From the NCBI RefSeq assembly GCF_963676665.1, contig NZ_OY781371.1:761001-825000 (forward strand): a stretch of 64,000 nucleotides of DNA, read 5' to 3'. The stretch comes from an uncultured Tolumonas sp. (GTDB taxonomy: Bacteria; Pseudomonadota; Gammaproteobacteria; Enterobacterales; Aeromonadaceae). This document shows positions 54,586 through 63,682 of this stretch, one piece after another. Each line of letters begins with the position of its first letter. Position 1 is the stretch's first letter. Both the position numbers and the translations under genes were made by a program. A model generated the notes under the pieces. The model did not search any database, was not told where the DNA came from, and saw nothing but the letters and a program-made list of their open reading frames with translations.

Positions 54586-54870
54586 TTATTGGAGTGACAC
54601 AACGATAACTTTTTCAATGCCATGTTCTTTTACTCGCAAAGTCGATGAGTAGTGCATGTGGTTTTTGTTTGCCTGAATAATGGCAGATAAGTCGATCCCT
54701 TTATCGGCTAATGCAGACAGCATTGATGTAGGCATAAGTTTCTTTGCTGTCCTAACAACGAAGAAAGGAATGTTGGTTGTTGAGTTGCATTGACCATTGA
54801 TGAATTTTTCAATAACAAGAGTACCCATCTTTACCTCATCGAATGATTGACCCACAAAAAGCTTTTCCAT
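54586..54870 (-). CDS. Hypothetical protein (94 aa)
   Basis: A small soluble protein beginning MEKLFVGQSFDEVKMGTLVI and ending KVIVVSLQ. Not recognised. It lies 82 bases before the acetyltransferase gene, and its upstream region is split by a group II intron. Confidence 0.5.
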   Translation of the reverse strand: MEKLFVGQSFDEVKMGTLVIEKFINGQCNSTTNIPFFVVRTAKKLMPTSMLSALADKGIDLSAIIQANKNHMHYSSTLRVKEHGIEKVIVVSLQ

Positions 54871-55004
54871 AGACGCCTCGTTTTATCATGCCGAAGGACA
54901 TTTTTGTTAGCAAATGAAACCTGATAATTCATAGACGTATATTTTTGTGAGCATCTGAAGTAATGTCGGATAGGCGACACCTGTTACCAAGTGCCGCCCT
55001 CCTA

Positions 55005-55039
55005 AGAACCGTACGTGCAACTTTCACTGCATACGGCTC
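55005..55039 (-). ncRNA. Group II intron domain V
   Basis: A 35-base hairpin: GAGCCGTATGC pairs with GCACGTACGGTTC across a central bulge and a GTGAAAGT loop region. This is the catalytic core of the ribozyme, located between the maturase stop and the intron 3' end. Confidence 0.85.
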
Positions 55040-55080
55040 AAGCCTCCGCTAAGGCGTTTTACGTTACCCAGCAATTTCTC

Positions 55081-56556
55081 TTATAAAGCAGCTAATACAG
55101 GTTCAAACCAAGAGTTTCTGCTTTCCTTTTTCGGTTTCCTCTCCGCCAAATAGGATTGGTATTGAGGATCGTAAGGCGTTGCTTCACTTCTGATTTTCAC
55201 ATGTCGTTTTATCGGCGTTTGAGCAATCTGAATCAGATTAAAGTGACAATCCATATTGGTGATTTTCTGCCAACCGTGGAATTGCCATTCACCTCTACTG
55301 TTCATGTAGTATTTTCGACGTACCCAGTCTTTGTTTTTCGTTGGGTGACGTCTTACCGCCCACCGCCATAACAACCAGAAAAGTTGATGGCCTACATAAC
55401 CGAAAGTTCGCTTTGCCACACTGTGACGATAATAATTCGCCCAACCTCTCAGCTTCGGATTCAGAATTTTAATCAGATCGTTTACTGGCGTGGTTGCGTG
55501 TTTTCTGATGAGTTCGCGTAAGTTACTCAAGAATGACAGTACATTGCTCTTACTGGGTTTGATCAGCAGTTTGCCGTTGTACTTTCTGAGGTTGAACCCC
55601 AGAAAGTCAAAACCATCATTGATATGGGTGACATGCGTTTTCTCTTCAGAAAGTGTTAAGCCCCTTTCTTGTAGAAAACCAATGAGCTGCGGTTTGACTT
55701 CGTTCAGCAGGACTTCTTGCGAAGTTCCTGTGATCACAAAATCATCTGCGTATCCAATGAAGTGGATCTTATCGCCAGTTTTACCCGCTATCGACGTGAC
55801 CAGTTTTTCTAAACCGGCCAGTGTCAGTAACATCAGCGTTGGGGAGATGATACCGCCTTGCGGCGTTCCCTCTGCCGTATGGTAAAACATACCTTTATCG
55901 ATAAAACCACATTTCAGCCATTGCCTCAGCATTCGTTTATCCGTTTGAATGTTGTCGATCAACCATTGATGACCGATCTTATCGAAGCAGGCTTTAATAT
56001 CACCCTCAAGAACCCATTGCGCCGAACGTTTTAAACACAAACATTTAAAGCATTGTGCAATCGCATCCGCAGTACTCCGATTTGGTCGAAAACCGTAACT
56101 GTTTGGGTCGGCAATCGTTTCAGAGATAGGCTCCAAGGCAAGAAGATGGAGTGCCTGTTGCGCTCTATCTATCATGCACGGAATGCCTAGCGGTCTGAGT
56201 TTGCCGTTTTTCTTAGGGATATAGATACGCCTGAGCGGTTTGGCTTGATAGCCTTTTCTGCTCAGTTGATTAACCGCCGCCATACAACGGGCATCCGTAT
56301 TCCAAATGATGCCGTCGATCCCGGGTGTTTTACTGCCTTTATTTTGAGAGACTCGTTTCACAGCAAGAAGTTTTGCTGCTTTTGAGTGAGTCAGTATCCA
56401 CTGCAACGCTTTCGCTTTGCTGTGTTTACCTTCTCGGGTTGCTTTTGCAATGCGCATTTGAAGCTTTAAAACGTGCTGCTCAATCGCCTTCCAGTTGATG
56501 GATTGCCATGGGCTGCTACTGTCAGGAGAGGCACTAACTTCAGCAGAAGTTACCAT
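55081..56556 (-). CDS. ltrA: Group II intron reverse transcriptase/maturase
   Basis: 491 residues from ATG 56556, preceded by AAGGAG. RT domain blocks include SKTPGIDGI, PLRRIYIPKKNGKLRPLGIP, GTPQGGIISP and the catalytic YADD in FIGYADDFVITG. The X/maturase region (LRGWANYYRHSVAKRTFGYV) follows. No HNH endonuclease domain is seen at the C-terminus. The protein splices its host intron and reverse-transcribes it into new sites. It appears intact. Confidence 0.95.
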   Translation of the reverse strand: MVTSAEVSASPDSSSPWQSINWKAIEQHVLKLQMRIAKATREGKHSKAKALQWILTHSKAAKLLAVKRVSQNKGSKTPGIDGIIWNTDARCMAAVNQLSRKGYQAKPLRRIYIPKKNGKLRPLGIPCMIDRAQQALHLLALEPISETIADPNSYGFRPNRSTADAIAQCFKCLCLKRSAQWVLEGDIKACFDKIGHQWLIDNIQTDKRMLRQWLKCGFIDKGMFYHTAEGTPQGGIISPTLMLLTLAGLEKLVTSIAGKTGDKIHFIGYADDFVITGTSQEVLLNEVKPQLIGFLQERGLTLSEEKTHVTHINDGFDFLGFNLRKYNGKLLIKPSKSNVLSFLSNLRELIRKHATTPVNDLIKILNPKLRGWANYYRHSVAKRTFGYVGHQLFWLLWRWAVRRHPTKNKDWVRRKYYMNSRGEWQFHGWQKITNMDCHFNLIQIAQTPIKRHVKIRSEATPYDPQYQSYLAERKPKKESRNSWFEPVLAAL

Positions 56557-57219
56557 TTGCGTTTCTCCTTGAATAAAGTTCCTCAAATCATCTTGCAACG
56601 GGAGACCAGCCGGAAGTCAGCTCGCTTTCGCGCCAGATAACAACCTGTATCCGCATCATTACAATGTGGCATTCGCTTTTTCCAGCATCCTTTACCTGCA
56701 TTACTATCGGCTATCTTCGCAGACAGCTTTCCCAGAGGGAGCAATACAGGCTTACCCTGTTCCGTATGTCACGCAATGTCAGGTTAGATGCCCACTATAG
56801 TGCGGAGAGCGTATCGATCACGAAAGAGTATTGTCCAACCTCATTCCAACTCTCATGCCTTTTGGCCACAGCGTATTAACCACTTCCGCTGTTTCTCATA
56901 TAACGCACCTTGCATGGATTCACTTACGTTCATCATACTGACTCCCTAGCACTTACCCGAATTGTGGTTATCAGGAGGAGCATCCTCTCGCGATTCTGTT
57001 CCCGTTTGGCTTTTGCCGAACTTCGTTACATTGTCAGGCTCGCTGCTTTATTCAGAGCCTTAGGGTCATCTGGTGATACAGATGGTTCACTCTTATCGCG
57101 GTGAACAGCGCTTCATACGACCTCAGGTCGCACGAACAAAATTGAGTCATTTGAGTTTTCTTTTGTAAAATTAAAGCCTATAAATGTCAGCGTTTAATGA
57201 TCAACTTATTGGAAGAATA

Positions 57220-57528
57220 ATGAAAAAAATCGGGTTATTACTGGTCGCAATGCTGCTCTCAACATCGGTGTTGGCAGAAGGGGCTATGCGGTGTGGTAGT
57301 TCAATCATTTCGGTAGGGGATACCAAATCAGAAATGTTGATGAAATGCGGTACACCGATAAGTACAGATGTGAAAACGACAATCGCAGAGAATGAAAACG
57401 GGACGAAATCAGTCATTCAAACGGGCGAAATTTTCACTATGGATATGGGAAAAGATAAATTCATGGCGCTAGTGACGGTCGAAAATGGAGTCATCACGCA
57501 TATTGAAGATGGCCCGCGTAACGAATAA
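57220..57528 (+). CDS. DUF2845 family exported protein
   Basis: 102 residues from ATG 57220 (GGAAG upstream). Signal peptide MKKIGLLLVAMLLSTSVLA with cleavage before EGAMRCGS. The mature part has the DUF2845 pattern MRCGSSIISVGDTKSEMLMKCGTP and a pair of Cys that may form a disulfide. Periplasmic; function unknown. Confidence 0.85.
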   Translation: MKKIGLLLVAMLLSTSVLAEGAMRCGSSIISVGDTKSEMLMKCGTPISTDVKTTIAENENGTKSVIQTGEIFTMDMGKDKFMALVTVENGVITHIEDGPRNE

Positions 57529-57854
57529 TCAAAACATCACTGGCTGGGATAGATCCTAAGCCAGAATTGGCATTCTAAAATTTGTAGCTGAGATTTAATC
57601 GACAATCATTGTAATTAAAGTCGTAAAGATGTTTTAAGCTCAGCGCCATTGATTCTATTCATTAGAATTTTAAACAATAAAATGGTTTTTCTTTGATTGT
57701 TCCACTTTTAGAGATAGTCAATTCAGGAATGCGTGGTTTATCTCCACATGTCGGCATCGTATTCTTGCTCCAACGAAACGTGATGCGTTTCACAAAACAA
57801 AAAGAAACACGGCTGATGCCGGTTTATAAAATGACTATCTGTGGAGTAAAAAAT
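57529..57854. other. Intergenic region
   Basis: About 325 bases between two exported-protein genes. The frame of the downstream gene stays open to 57693, but its signal peptide begins at 57855. No other feature is seen. Confidence 0.4.
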
Positions 57855-58163
57855 ATGAAAAATACATTCGCTCGTTTTGCTGCTGTTGCTGCGTTATCAC
57901 TGGTTGCACTGTCTTCTCAGGCTGCTGTTGACACCTATAAAGCCCACGGTTCTGTTGTTGCAGTTAATGCAGCAAGCCAGACAGTGACAGTTAAACAAGA
58001 TGCGGTATCTGAATTAGGTTGGCCAGCACGTACCATCACTTACAAAGCTGACGGTAGCAATATTCTGAAAGGTGTGACTGCGGGTCAGACTGTTGATGTG
58101 CAATTCACCTCAACAAACGCATTCAATGCCGATGCTCACTTTGTAACACCTGTATTTCAATAA
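57855..58163 (+). CDS. CusF-like periplasmic protein lacking the Cu/Ag ligands
   Basis: 102 residues from ATG 57855 (GGAG upstream). The signal peptide ends at SSQA-AVD. The OB-fold body aligns with CusF: AHGSVVAVNAASQTVTVKQD, then LGWPARTITYK, then LKGVTAGQTVDVQF. CusF binds Cu(I)/Ag(I) with His36, Met47, Met49 and the nearby Trp44. Here the matching positions are Gln48, Arg59 and Ile61, with only Trp56 kept, so metal binding in the CusF manner is not expected. No cusA/B/C genes are present. Confidence 0.75.
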   Translation: MKNTFARFAAVAALSLVALSSQAAVDTYKAHGSVVAVNAASQTVTVKQDAVSELGWPARTITYKADGSNILKGVTAGQTVDVQFTSTNAFNADAHFVTPVFQ

Positions 58164-58687
58164 TTACGAAAACGTGTTCAAGGGGTTATGTTGTTTGACA
58201 TAGCCCCTTTTGTTTTTCTGGAACACGAGCATGTGGGGTGCGTAAATTAGTGTTTACTTCTATTCTTAGCTCATCGTTTCGTCTGCGTTTACCGCACGTT
58301 TAATAACACTGATTTTAAACTCCACTGTTCCCCTAGTAATGGGGGCTTTTTCGTATGATAAACAATACATATTGGCGTTGTTAGAGTACATGCAGAGACG
58401 AAAATTATAACGACCCAGTAACTCAGAACTGGACAAAAGTGAGTTTAAACCTGTACTCGAATTAGCGTGCTTCAGATTATTATTTTTTATGGGTTATTAC
58501 TTTGATCGATTTGAAAAGAAGCTAACCCGCGTCTATTTTTTAAGTGCAACTAACTAGTCATAAGTTGTCTTTTTATAACGGTTTCGTGGAGCTACCGCTC
58601 GATTTTAAAGTAGCCAAGGATGAGCTGTACCATTTGAATCAAGTTGTTTCATTTTATGTCGTGGTATCGCAGTGGATGTTTTTTCAC
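58164..58687. other. Intergenic region
   Basis: About 520 bases. It holds the terminator at 58180-58209 and a weak GC hairpin with a T run (CCCC...GGGGGCTTTTT) near 58330-58352. No gene is supported; a 68-codon frame at 58544 has no ribosome-binding site. Confidence 0.4.
58180..58209 (+). terminator. Rho-independent terminator after the CusF-like gene
   Basis: AAGGGGTTATG pairs with CATAGCCCCTT (one G-T), 8-base loop, followed by TTGTTTTTC. It lies 16 bases after the stop codon. Confidence 0.8.
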
Positions 58688-58873
58688 TTAAATATTGCTT
58701 ACCATTGCATAGTAAATAGCGACTATCAAAAATACAAAAAATACCACTGAATAAAGTTTAACGGCATGTTTACTACCCGGCCGATCTTCCTGTGGTTCTG
58801 GTATTGCACTGCCAATCAACGCGGATACCACTAAAACAATGCTAACCCACCAATACCATCCTACCCATGCCAT
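58688..58873 (-). CDS. Small membrane protein (61 aa)
   Basis: ATG 58873 follows GAGAG. Two hydrophobic helices (VGWYWWVSIVLVVSALIG and YSVVFFVFLIVAIYYAM) are joined by a polar loop (EPQEDRPGSKHAVK). The clean two-helix design supports a real gene. No family recognised. Confidence 0.6.
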   Translation of the reverse strand: MAWVGWYWWVSIVLVVSALIGSAIPEPQEDRPGSKHAVKLYSVVFFVFLIVAIYYAMVSNI

Positions 58874-59228
58874 AACCAACTCTCTTTCATTAGAAATTAC
58901 ATCGTTTGAATCCTGCGCTGCATACTATCACTACTGCTGAGTGATTGATCCATTCGCGCTCATATAACATCACTCGTATCTATATTGAAACGTATATCCA
59001 TCTGAGTTCACGGGCTAAGTATAGACAGATGAGGCTGCGGAAGGGCAAAAAATGGGTGGTTTCACAACAGTGATCTGCCTATATAAGTAAATTTTGAGTG
59101 CCCCGATAGTGTCGTTTGACCGTGAGACACCCATCCATAAATAGCCAAACTATTTCAATTTGTAACCAATTCGTAACGAAACACTGATAAATTTGCTGAA
59201 CGTTGTTCTGAATAGCGGAGTTATGATG

Positions 59229-59426
59229 ATGGATCCACATTTAACTGAAATAAATAATGCGCACTTGTTCATGGATTATTTGCGTTGTTCAGGGATCAGA
59301 TCACCTGGATCACGGAGTGATGATTGGGAATGTGTTGAAAAAGATCAAGTGATTGCCCGGATCACGAATGATAATAACGGAAAGATAAAGTTTTTTATTT
59401 GTGCCGCCATGCTCGGTCGAAAGTGA
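59229..59426 (+). CDS. Small orphan protein, family B copy 2 (65 aa)
   Basis: GGAG lies 8 bases before ATG 59229 (ATGs at 59223 and 59226 are in frame). The protein matches the one at 20648 over its whole length: HLTEI-NAHLFM-YL, SRSDDWE, KDQVIARI and FFICAA. No known domain. Its conservation at two distant sites suggests a functional family. Confidence 0.65.
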   Translation: MDPHLTEINNAHLFMDYLRCSGIRSPGSRSDDWECVEKDQVIARITNDNNGKIKFFICAAMLGRK

Positions 59427-59483
59427 CAACATAGTTTGCCGTGAAGAGTTGATCCGCACCAACGATTTTTATCTACAGAATAG

Positions 59484-59528
59484 CTAACGATACTCGTGCG
59501 ATATCCAATGAGCCTAGAGTATCGTTAG
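59484..59528. repeat. 12-bp inverted repeat
   Basis: CTAACGATACTC at 59484-59495 and its exact complement at 59517-59528, separated by 21 bases. It lies between the small orphan gene and the convergent pyruvate-kinase-like gene; terminator or operator role unclear. Confidence 0.4.
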
Positions 59529-59612
59529 TCAAGTTTCAGAATGCGCTACTAGCCCGAGGTTGATATTCTTCTGACAAGGAAGTAAGTAACCTATCTATCA
59601 TGCACCAACAGT

Positions 59613-61496
59613 TTAAATTGCCAAAATGTGGGCAATTTGAAGCTCTCTTAGCATCGATTGCTTTTTAGATTGATGCGTTTGCATGCGACGTAAAATATCA
59701 TCCAGCACCTGCACTGCGTTGAGGATATAAGGCCCTTTATTTAGCATGACACATTCCGCCCGATGTCCCATGGCCGCATCGGTTACCTCAGCGCGGGATG
59801 GAATACCCTCTTTCGCCAGTGATTCCAAAACCTGAGTTGCCCAGATCACGGGGATATGTGCAGCTTCACAGATCCATAAAATCTCTTCCTGGACCTCTGC
59901 TAAGCGTTCAAATCCACACTCAACGGCTAAATCACCACGCGCGATCATGACTCCACAGCAAGGTGCCCGCATCGCGGTTAGCAGCATCTCAGGCAGATTT
60001 TTAAACGCGCGTTTAGTTTCAATTTTCAACACAATGGCTGGCGGGTTATTACTGAGTTTTGCCATCTGTTGCTGTAATAATTCAACATCATCAGCACTGT
60101 TAGCAAAAGACAGCTCCACCACATCAGCGTGTTTTACTACAAATGGCAGCACTGCAATATCTTGTGCGGTTAAGGCGGCTAACTTCAACTGGCTATCAGG
60201 CAGATTTATGCCTTTATCACTGCGTAATTTTTCGCCCAGCAGATGTGCCAATGTTATTCGAACATGGATCTGGGCCGGTTCTACTTTTTCGATAACACCA
60301 CCGATTTTTCCATCATCAAAGCGGATGGCTTCACCAGCCCGAATATCGTCAAATATTTCAGGCAATGTGCAACCAATATGGGCGGGAGTTAATAGTTGTC
60401 CTGAACTGTCATAGGTTGCTGCACGTCCCGGTTCCAGATCTCGGGTAAGCAGAAGCAAATCGCCTTGTTTTAGTAGAATACTATTTTCGGTGTGTGGTAA
60501 TGCACCAACAGTCGCTTTGCGCTCTTTATTTTCACTGTCATTGCTGTGCAATAACGTGCCAGTGACGATATAAGCGGATTTCGTCGTTTCTGCCCAGCAG
60601 CCGTGGGGCGTGACATCAACAATAGTGAGTGAGCGTTTGGTATCGCGGGCATCATGAAAACTGACACATGCATCCACATGAAGCGTTTTGAGCCATTTTT
60701 CTGGAACAGGTAGTGAGGCATCCGCTGGTGAGGGTGCTCGGTATCGTTCTGGGTCTGAAGATAACCAGATCCTTGCCGGGCTAATGACTTTGCCATAACT
60801 ATCATGTTTTGGGCGGACATGAACTACCGCAGGACCAGACGCCATCGGACCTGTTCGCAATTTCGGTCCTGCTAAGTCCATCACAACACGGCACGATAAA
60901 TTCAACGATTTCTCTGCCATCTTCAAATATTGGATCATGTTTATCCAGGCGGATTCATCATCATGGGCGCAATTGATCCGCATGCAGTTCATGCCTTGCT
61001 TTAATAAGTTATGCACTAATGTGTAATCGTCGGCAGCTTCGCTGGGCATCGTGACCATGATCCGGACATCACGCTCAGACACTGTGGGACCTAAGAGTGT
61101 TTCAGTATGCTGTTTTAGTAATTGTTGGCCTTTAGAAAAATCTAACGCGTGGTCTATTTCGAGCGAGGGATGCTCTTGCGAAGACAGGAGATACAAATGT
61201 TCGAGTACTTTATTCAGTGATTTCAATACATGAGCTTCTGCGCGTCCAAGAGACGACAGCCCCAATTCAGCTAGCTGGCACTGTAGCTGACGAAGATCAT
61301 GTCGCCGGAAAGCGAGGTACTGTAATAGGTTTTGTGCACTGTCGTAAAAAGACGAATGAATGGCAGCAAGATATTTTTGCGCACAGTTTGGGGCGGCGAT
61401 CATATCGGCTCTTATTGTGGCAAGTTCATTGGTCAGGTGCTCAATAATGTCGCTGTGTTCTGACGTGTTTTTTCGATTACTTTTTGTGGCTGTCAT
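59613..61496 (-). CDS. Pyruvate kinase-like protein with N-terminal extension
   Basis: 627 residues. About 135 helical N-terminal residues precede a pyruvate kinase barrel: VRIMVTMPSEA, CMRINCAHDD (for RINFSHG), MDLAGPKLRTG, SDKGINLPD, VLKIETKRA, GVMIARGDLAVECG and WATQVLESLAKEGIPSRAEVTDAAMG. The middle holds an enlarged B-domain. The usual SGET near the end of the barrel is LNKGP, and the C-terminal regulatory domain is missing. The Lys and most metal ligands of the active site are present, so a phosphoenolpyruvate-related activity is possible, but this is unlikely to be the housekeeping glycolytic enzyme. Confidence 0.85.
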   Translation of the reverse strand: MTATKSNRKNTSEHSDIIEHLTNELATIRADMIAAPNCAQKYLAAIHSSFYDSAQNLLQYLAFRRHDLRQLQCQLAELGLSSLGRAEAHVLKSLNKVLEHLYLLSSQEHPSLEIDHALDFSKGQQLLKQHTETLLGPTVSERDVRIMVTMPSEAADDYTLVHNLLKQGMNCMRINCAHDDESAWINMIQYLKMAEKSLNLSCRVVMDLAGPKLRTGPMASGPAVVHVRPKHDSYGKVISPARIWLSSDPERYRAPSPADASLPVPEKWLKTLHVDACVSFHDARDTKRSLTIVDVTPHGCWAETTKSAYIVTGTLLHSNDSENKERKATVGALPHTENSILLKQGDLLLLTRDLEPGRAATYDSSGQLLTPAHIGCTLPEIFDDIRAGEAIRFDDGKIGGVIEKVEPAQIHVRITLAHLLGEKLRSDKGINLPDSQLKLAALTAQDIAVLPFVVKHADVVELSFANSADDVELLQQQMAKLSNNPPAIVLKIETKRAFKNLPEMLLTAMRAPCCGVMIARGDLAVECGFERLAEVQEEILWICEAAHIPVIWATQVLESLAKEGIPSRAEVTDAAMGHRAECVMLNKGPYILNAVQVLDDILRRMQTHQSKKQSMLRELQIAHILAI

Positions 61497-61661
61497 AGAG
61501 TGTACTCTTTGAGCCTAAGATCTAAGTGGCCTAAGGGTATTAGCACCACAGATAACAACAGATATGTGTAAAAAAGCTTAGAACATTGGCGGTTAAAAAT
61601 AAGTGACCGTCATGTTAGTACTGATCTTAGTCACAAAAAATCAGTTCTGGCGGATAATTCA

Positions 61662-62225
61662 TTAACGAACAATAAATCCTGGATCGTTACCAAGTGGTAT
61701 TAACGGCGAAGTATCGGTTTTAACATTGTGCGCCATGGAAGAGTCGGCGATTAAATATTCCTTTAATCGGAAGCAATAGGTATCCATTATCTCTTTATTA
61801 TCGTAATCATTATAAAAACCTAAAAATAATGGAATTTTCTCTCCGGATTTCAATTTTGCGACGACAAAATAATGCACATGGCTACCTTCCCAGTTACCAA
61901 GTTCATCAACAAAATAGTCTTGTATTTCCTGAAAATGAACACTATGTTTTCTTTTCCCATACAAACCGGCTTGTTCAAATATGAGTTGACGGGTATCAGG
62001 GTCAATAATAATGATTTGTTTTGAGCCGATAAGTAATGTGATGGCACTCATACTGAGGACAATCAAACCTAGGAAAAAAATAGTCAAATCATGTCTAAAA
62101 CCAACCTCGCTGAAATGACACGAGCCAATAATAAAAAGCAAACCTATGGTGACACCGAACAATGAGAAACAAATTTGTTTAGCCGAGTTATTTTTAATTG
62201 TCCATCGGTAGGGTGTTGTTGTCAT
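61662..62225 (-). CDS. Membrane protein with PH-like domain (187 aa)
   Basis: ATG 62225 follows AAGGAG by about 8 bases. Two membrane helices (ICFSLFGVTIGLLFIIG and FFLGLIVLSMSAITLLIG) are followed by a beta-rich soluble part (IIIIDPDTRQLIFEQ, HYFVVAKLKSGEKIPLFLGFY) that resembles bacterial PH-like domains. It lies 66 bases after phoU on the same strand and may be co-transcribed. Function unknown. Confidence 0.75.
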   Translation of the reverse strand: MTTTPYRWTIKNNSAKQICFSLFGVTIGLLFIIGSCHFSEVGFRHDLTIFFLGLIVLSMSAITLLIGSKQIIIIDPDTRQLIFEQAGLYGKRKHSVHFQEIQDYFVDELGNWEGSHVHYFVVAKLKSGEKIPLFLGFYNDYDNKEIMDTYCFRLKEYLIADSSMAHNVKTDTSPLIPLGNDPGFIVR

Positions 62226-62291
62226 CTTTTGTCTCCTTCTCTGATGAAGTAGAAAATAACAATTAGGACATGACTCGAAGAGGTTGAACAA

Positions 62292-62984
62292 TTATCTCAA
62301 ATCGGTCAGATGCTCGATTTTGGTATGACGAACATCCTTGCCTTGTATGTAGTAAATAATGTAATCACTGATATTTTGGCAACGATCACCTATTCGTTCT
62401 ATCGAATGTGCGCATCGGATCATCTCTAGTACCTGCGGGATCGCTTGCGGGTGTTCTGTCATGTAATTCATGAGTTCATAGATCAGTAACTCATACTGTT
62501 CATCAATTTTGTCATCTTCTTTATATAACTTTACGGCAGCTTCAACATCCATCCGGGCGAATGCGTCCAGAACACTTCGTAGCATTTGTTTCGCCTGTTC
62601 ACCCATCTTATGAATATATAAAGGTTGTAGATGAGGGAGACCGACATTTTTGCGGACAAACCGGACAATTTTTCGAGCCACATTGCCAATACGTTCCAGA
62701 TCAGAAACCGTTTTTATCACTATTTGAATCAAACGTAGATCACTGGCGGCAGGATGACGGAGGGCAAGCACACGCGTGCAGGCTTCGTTTATTTCTACTT
62801 CCATCATGTTGACCTGACGGTCCGTTTCTATGATCCGTCGAACTTGTTCAATATTTTGCGTGCGTAATACCTGTAATGCATCATGCAACTGCTGCTCTAC
62901 AACACCACCCATAGCTAATAAGCGGTTGCGGATGCTCGTCAGCTCACTATTAAACTGAACTGAAACATGGTTTGTTAAGTTCAT
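62292..62984 (-). CDS. phoU: Phosphate signalling/transport accessory protein PhoU
   Basis: 230 residues from ATG 62984 (GAGAG upstream; a start at 63017 lacks one). Two three-helix repeats with the metal-binding motifs: HPAASDLRLIQIVIKTVSDLERIGN and RCAHSIERIGDRCQN, each E/D-x-x-R-I-G-D-like. PhoU restrains PhoR/PstSCAB signalling when phosphate is ample. No pst genes lie next to it in the window, unlike in the E. coli pstSCAB-phoU operon. Confidence 0.95.
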   Translation of the reverse strand: MNLTNHVSVQFNSELTSIRNRLLAMGGVVEQQLHDALQVLRTQNIEQVRRIIETDRQVNMMEVEINEACTRVLALRHPAASDLRLIQIVIKTVSDLERIGNVARKIVRFVRKNVGLPHLQPLYIHKMGEQAKQMLRSVLDAFARMDVEAAVKLYKEDDKIDEQYELLIYELMNYMTEHPQAIPQVLEMIRCAHSIERIGDRCQNISDYIIYYIQGKDVRHTKIEHLTDLR

Positions 62985-63371
62985 TTTCGACTCTCGGGAT
63001 CTGGATCTTTTACTCATATCATTATAGGTGGATGGGATGACGTATTTATGAACAGTATTTACTTCTATCGGGGTGAATTGTGTTGAATTGTTTTGTTGCT
63101 CAGTTCTTTATAAAAGAAGTCTTACGCCTGTTTTCTATACAAAAAAATGATAAAAATATAATTCTCCAATTATTTACACTGTGATATCTGATTGATGAAA
63201 TGGGGCTGTTTAGCCCAATAGAATGAGCTATCCGAGACGAGAGATGCAGTTTTAAGCCCGAATAATGGTTGTTGCAGCGGAGTCTTATGGGTTCTATCAT
63301 TCTTGAAATATGGCATTTTTACGGTAGCATGCAAGGCGCCATAACAATCCTGAACGGAATTTCGGATAAAA
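62985..63371. other. Divergent intergenic region upstream of phoU
   Basis: About 390 bases. It must contain the phoU promoter and that of the gene at 63372. No Pho box, RNA gene or repeat is recognised. Confidence 0.4.
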
Positions 63372-63638
63372 ATGAAGCTGGATAAATGCACGGCCACCAT
63401 TGTGAGTTGGATGAAAAAATGTGGCTATATCAACCTCGATGATCTTGTTTGCGAACGCTTGATCAATGATTTTTCTGATAATAAGGTGATCCGCAGTCTG
63501 GATTGGTTAGCGAAAAATCAGCTCATTCAGGAACGCCACGAACGGCCAGATTGTGAACCCTATATTTTGGTGCCGGGTGGTGTTGAGTATTCAAGCGATG
63601 AGTGGTGTCTGAGCGAACTTGGGAAAATGCTTCGTTGA
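63372..63638 (+). CDS. Hypothetical protein (88 aa), possible winged helix
   Basis: GGAT lies 4 bases before the ATG. The pattern of helices (IVSWMKKCGYINLDDL, VIRSLDWLAKNQLIQERHE) and a following hairpin suggests a small winged-helix fold. Not identified further. It converges on rpoS. Confidence 0.6.
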   Translation: MKLDKCTATIVSWMKKCGYINLDDLVCERLINDFSDNKVIRSLDWLAKNQLIQERHERPDCEPYILVPGGVEYSSDEWCLSELGKMLR

Positions 63639-63682
63639 TAAGACTCTGTATTATTTATTCTTTTTTATATCATGTATTTCAT

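Larger units (their letters stand above)
54965..57133 (-). mobile_element. Group II intron with maturase
   Basis: The 5' end reads GTGCGACCTG at 57133, matching the conserved GUGYG start of group II introns. Domain V lies at 55005-55039 on the minus strand (GAGCCGTATGC...GTACGGTTC), and a domain VI helix with its unpaired A region follows, ending ...TATCCGAC at 54965. The length is about 2169 bases. The insertion lies between genes, so nothing is interrupted. Short plus-strand frames at 56664-57104 are antisense to the structured 5' domains and not genes. Confidence 0.88.

Noticed and set aside
58544-58750. 68-codon plus-strand frame
   Set aside because: No ribosome-binding site, and its 3' part is antisense to the two-helix membrane protein gene.
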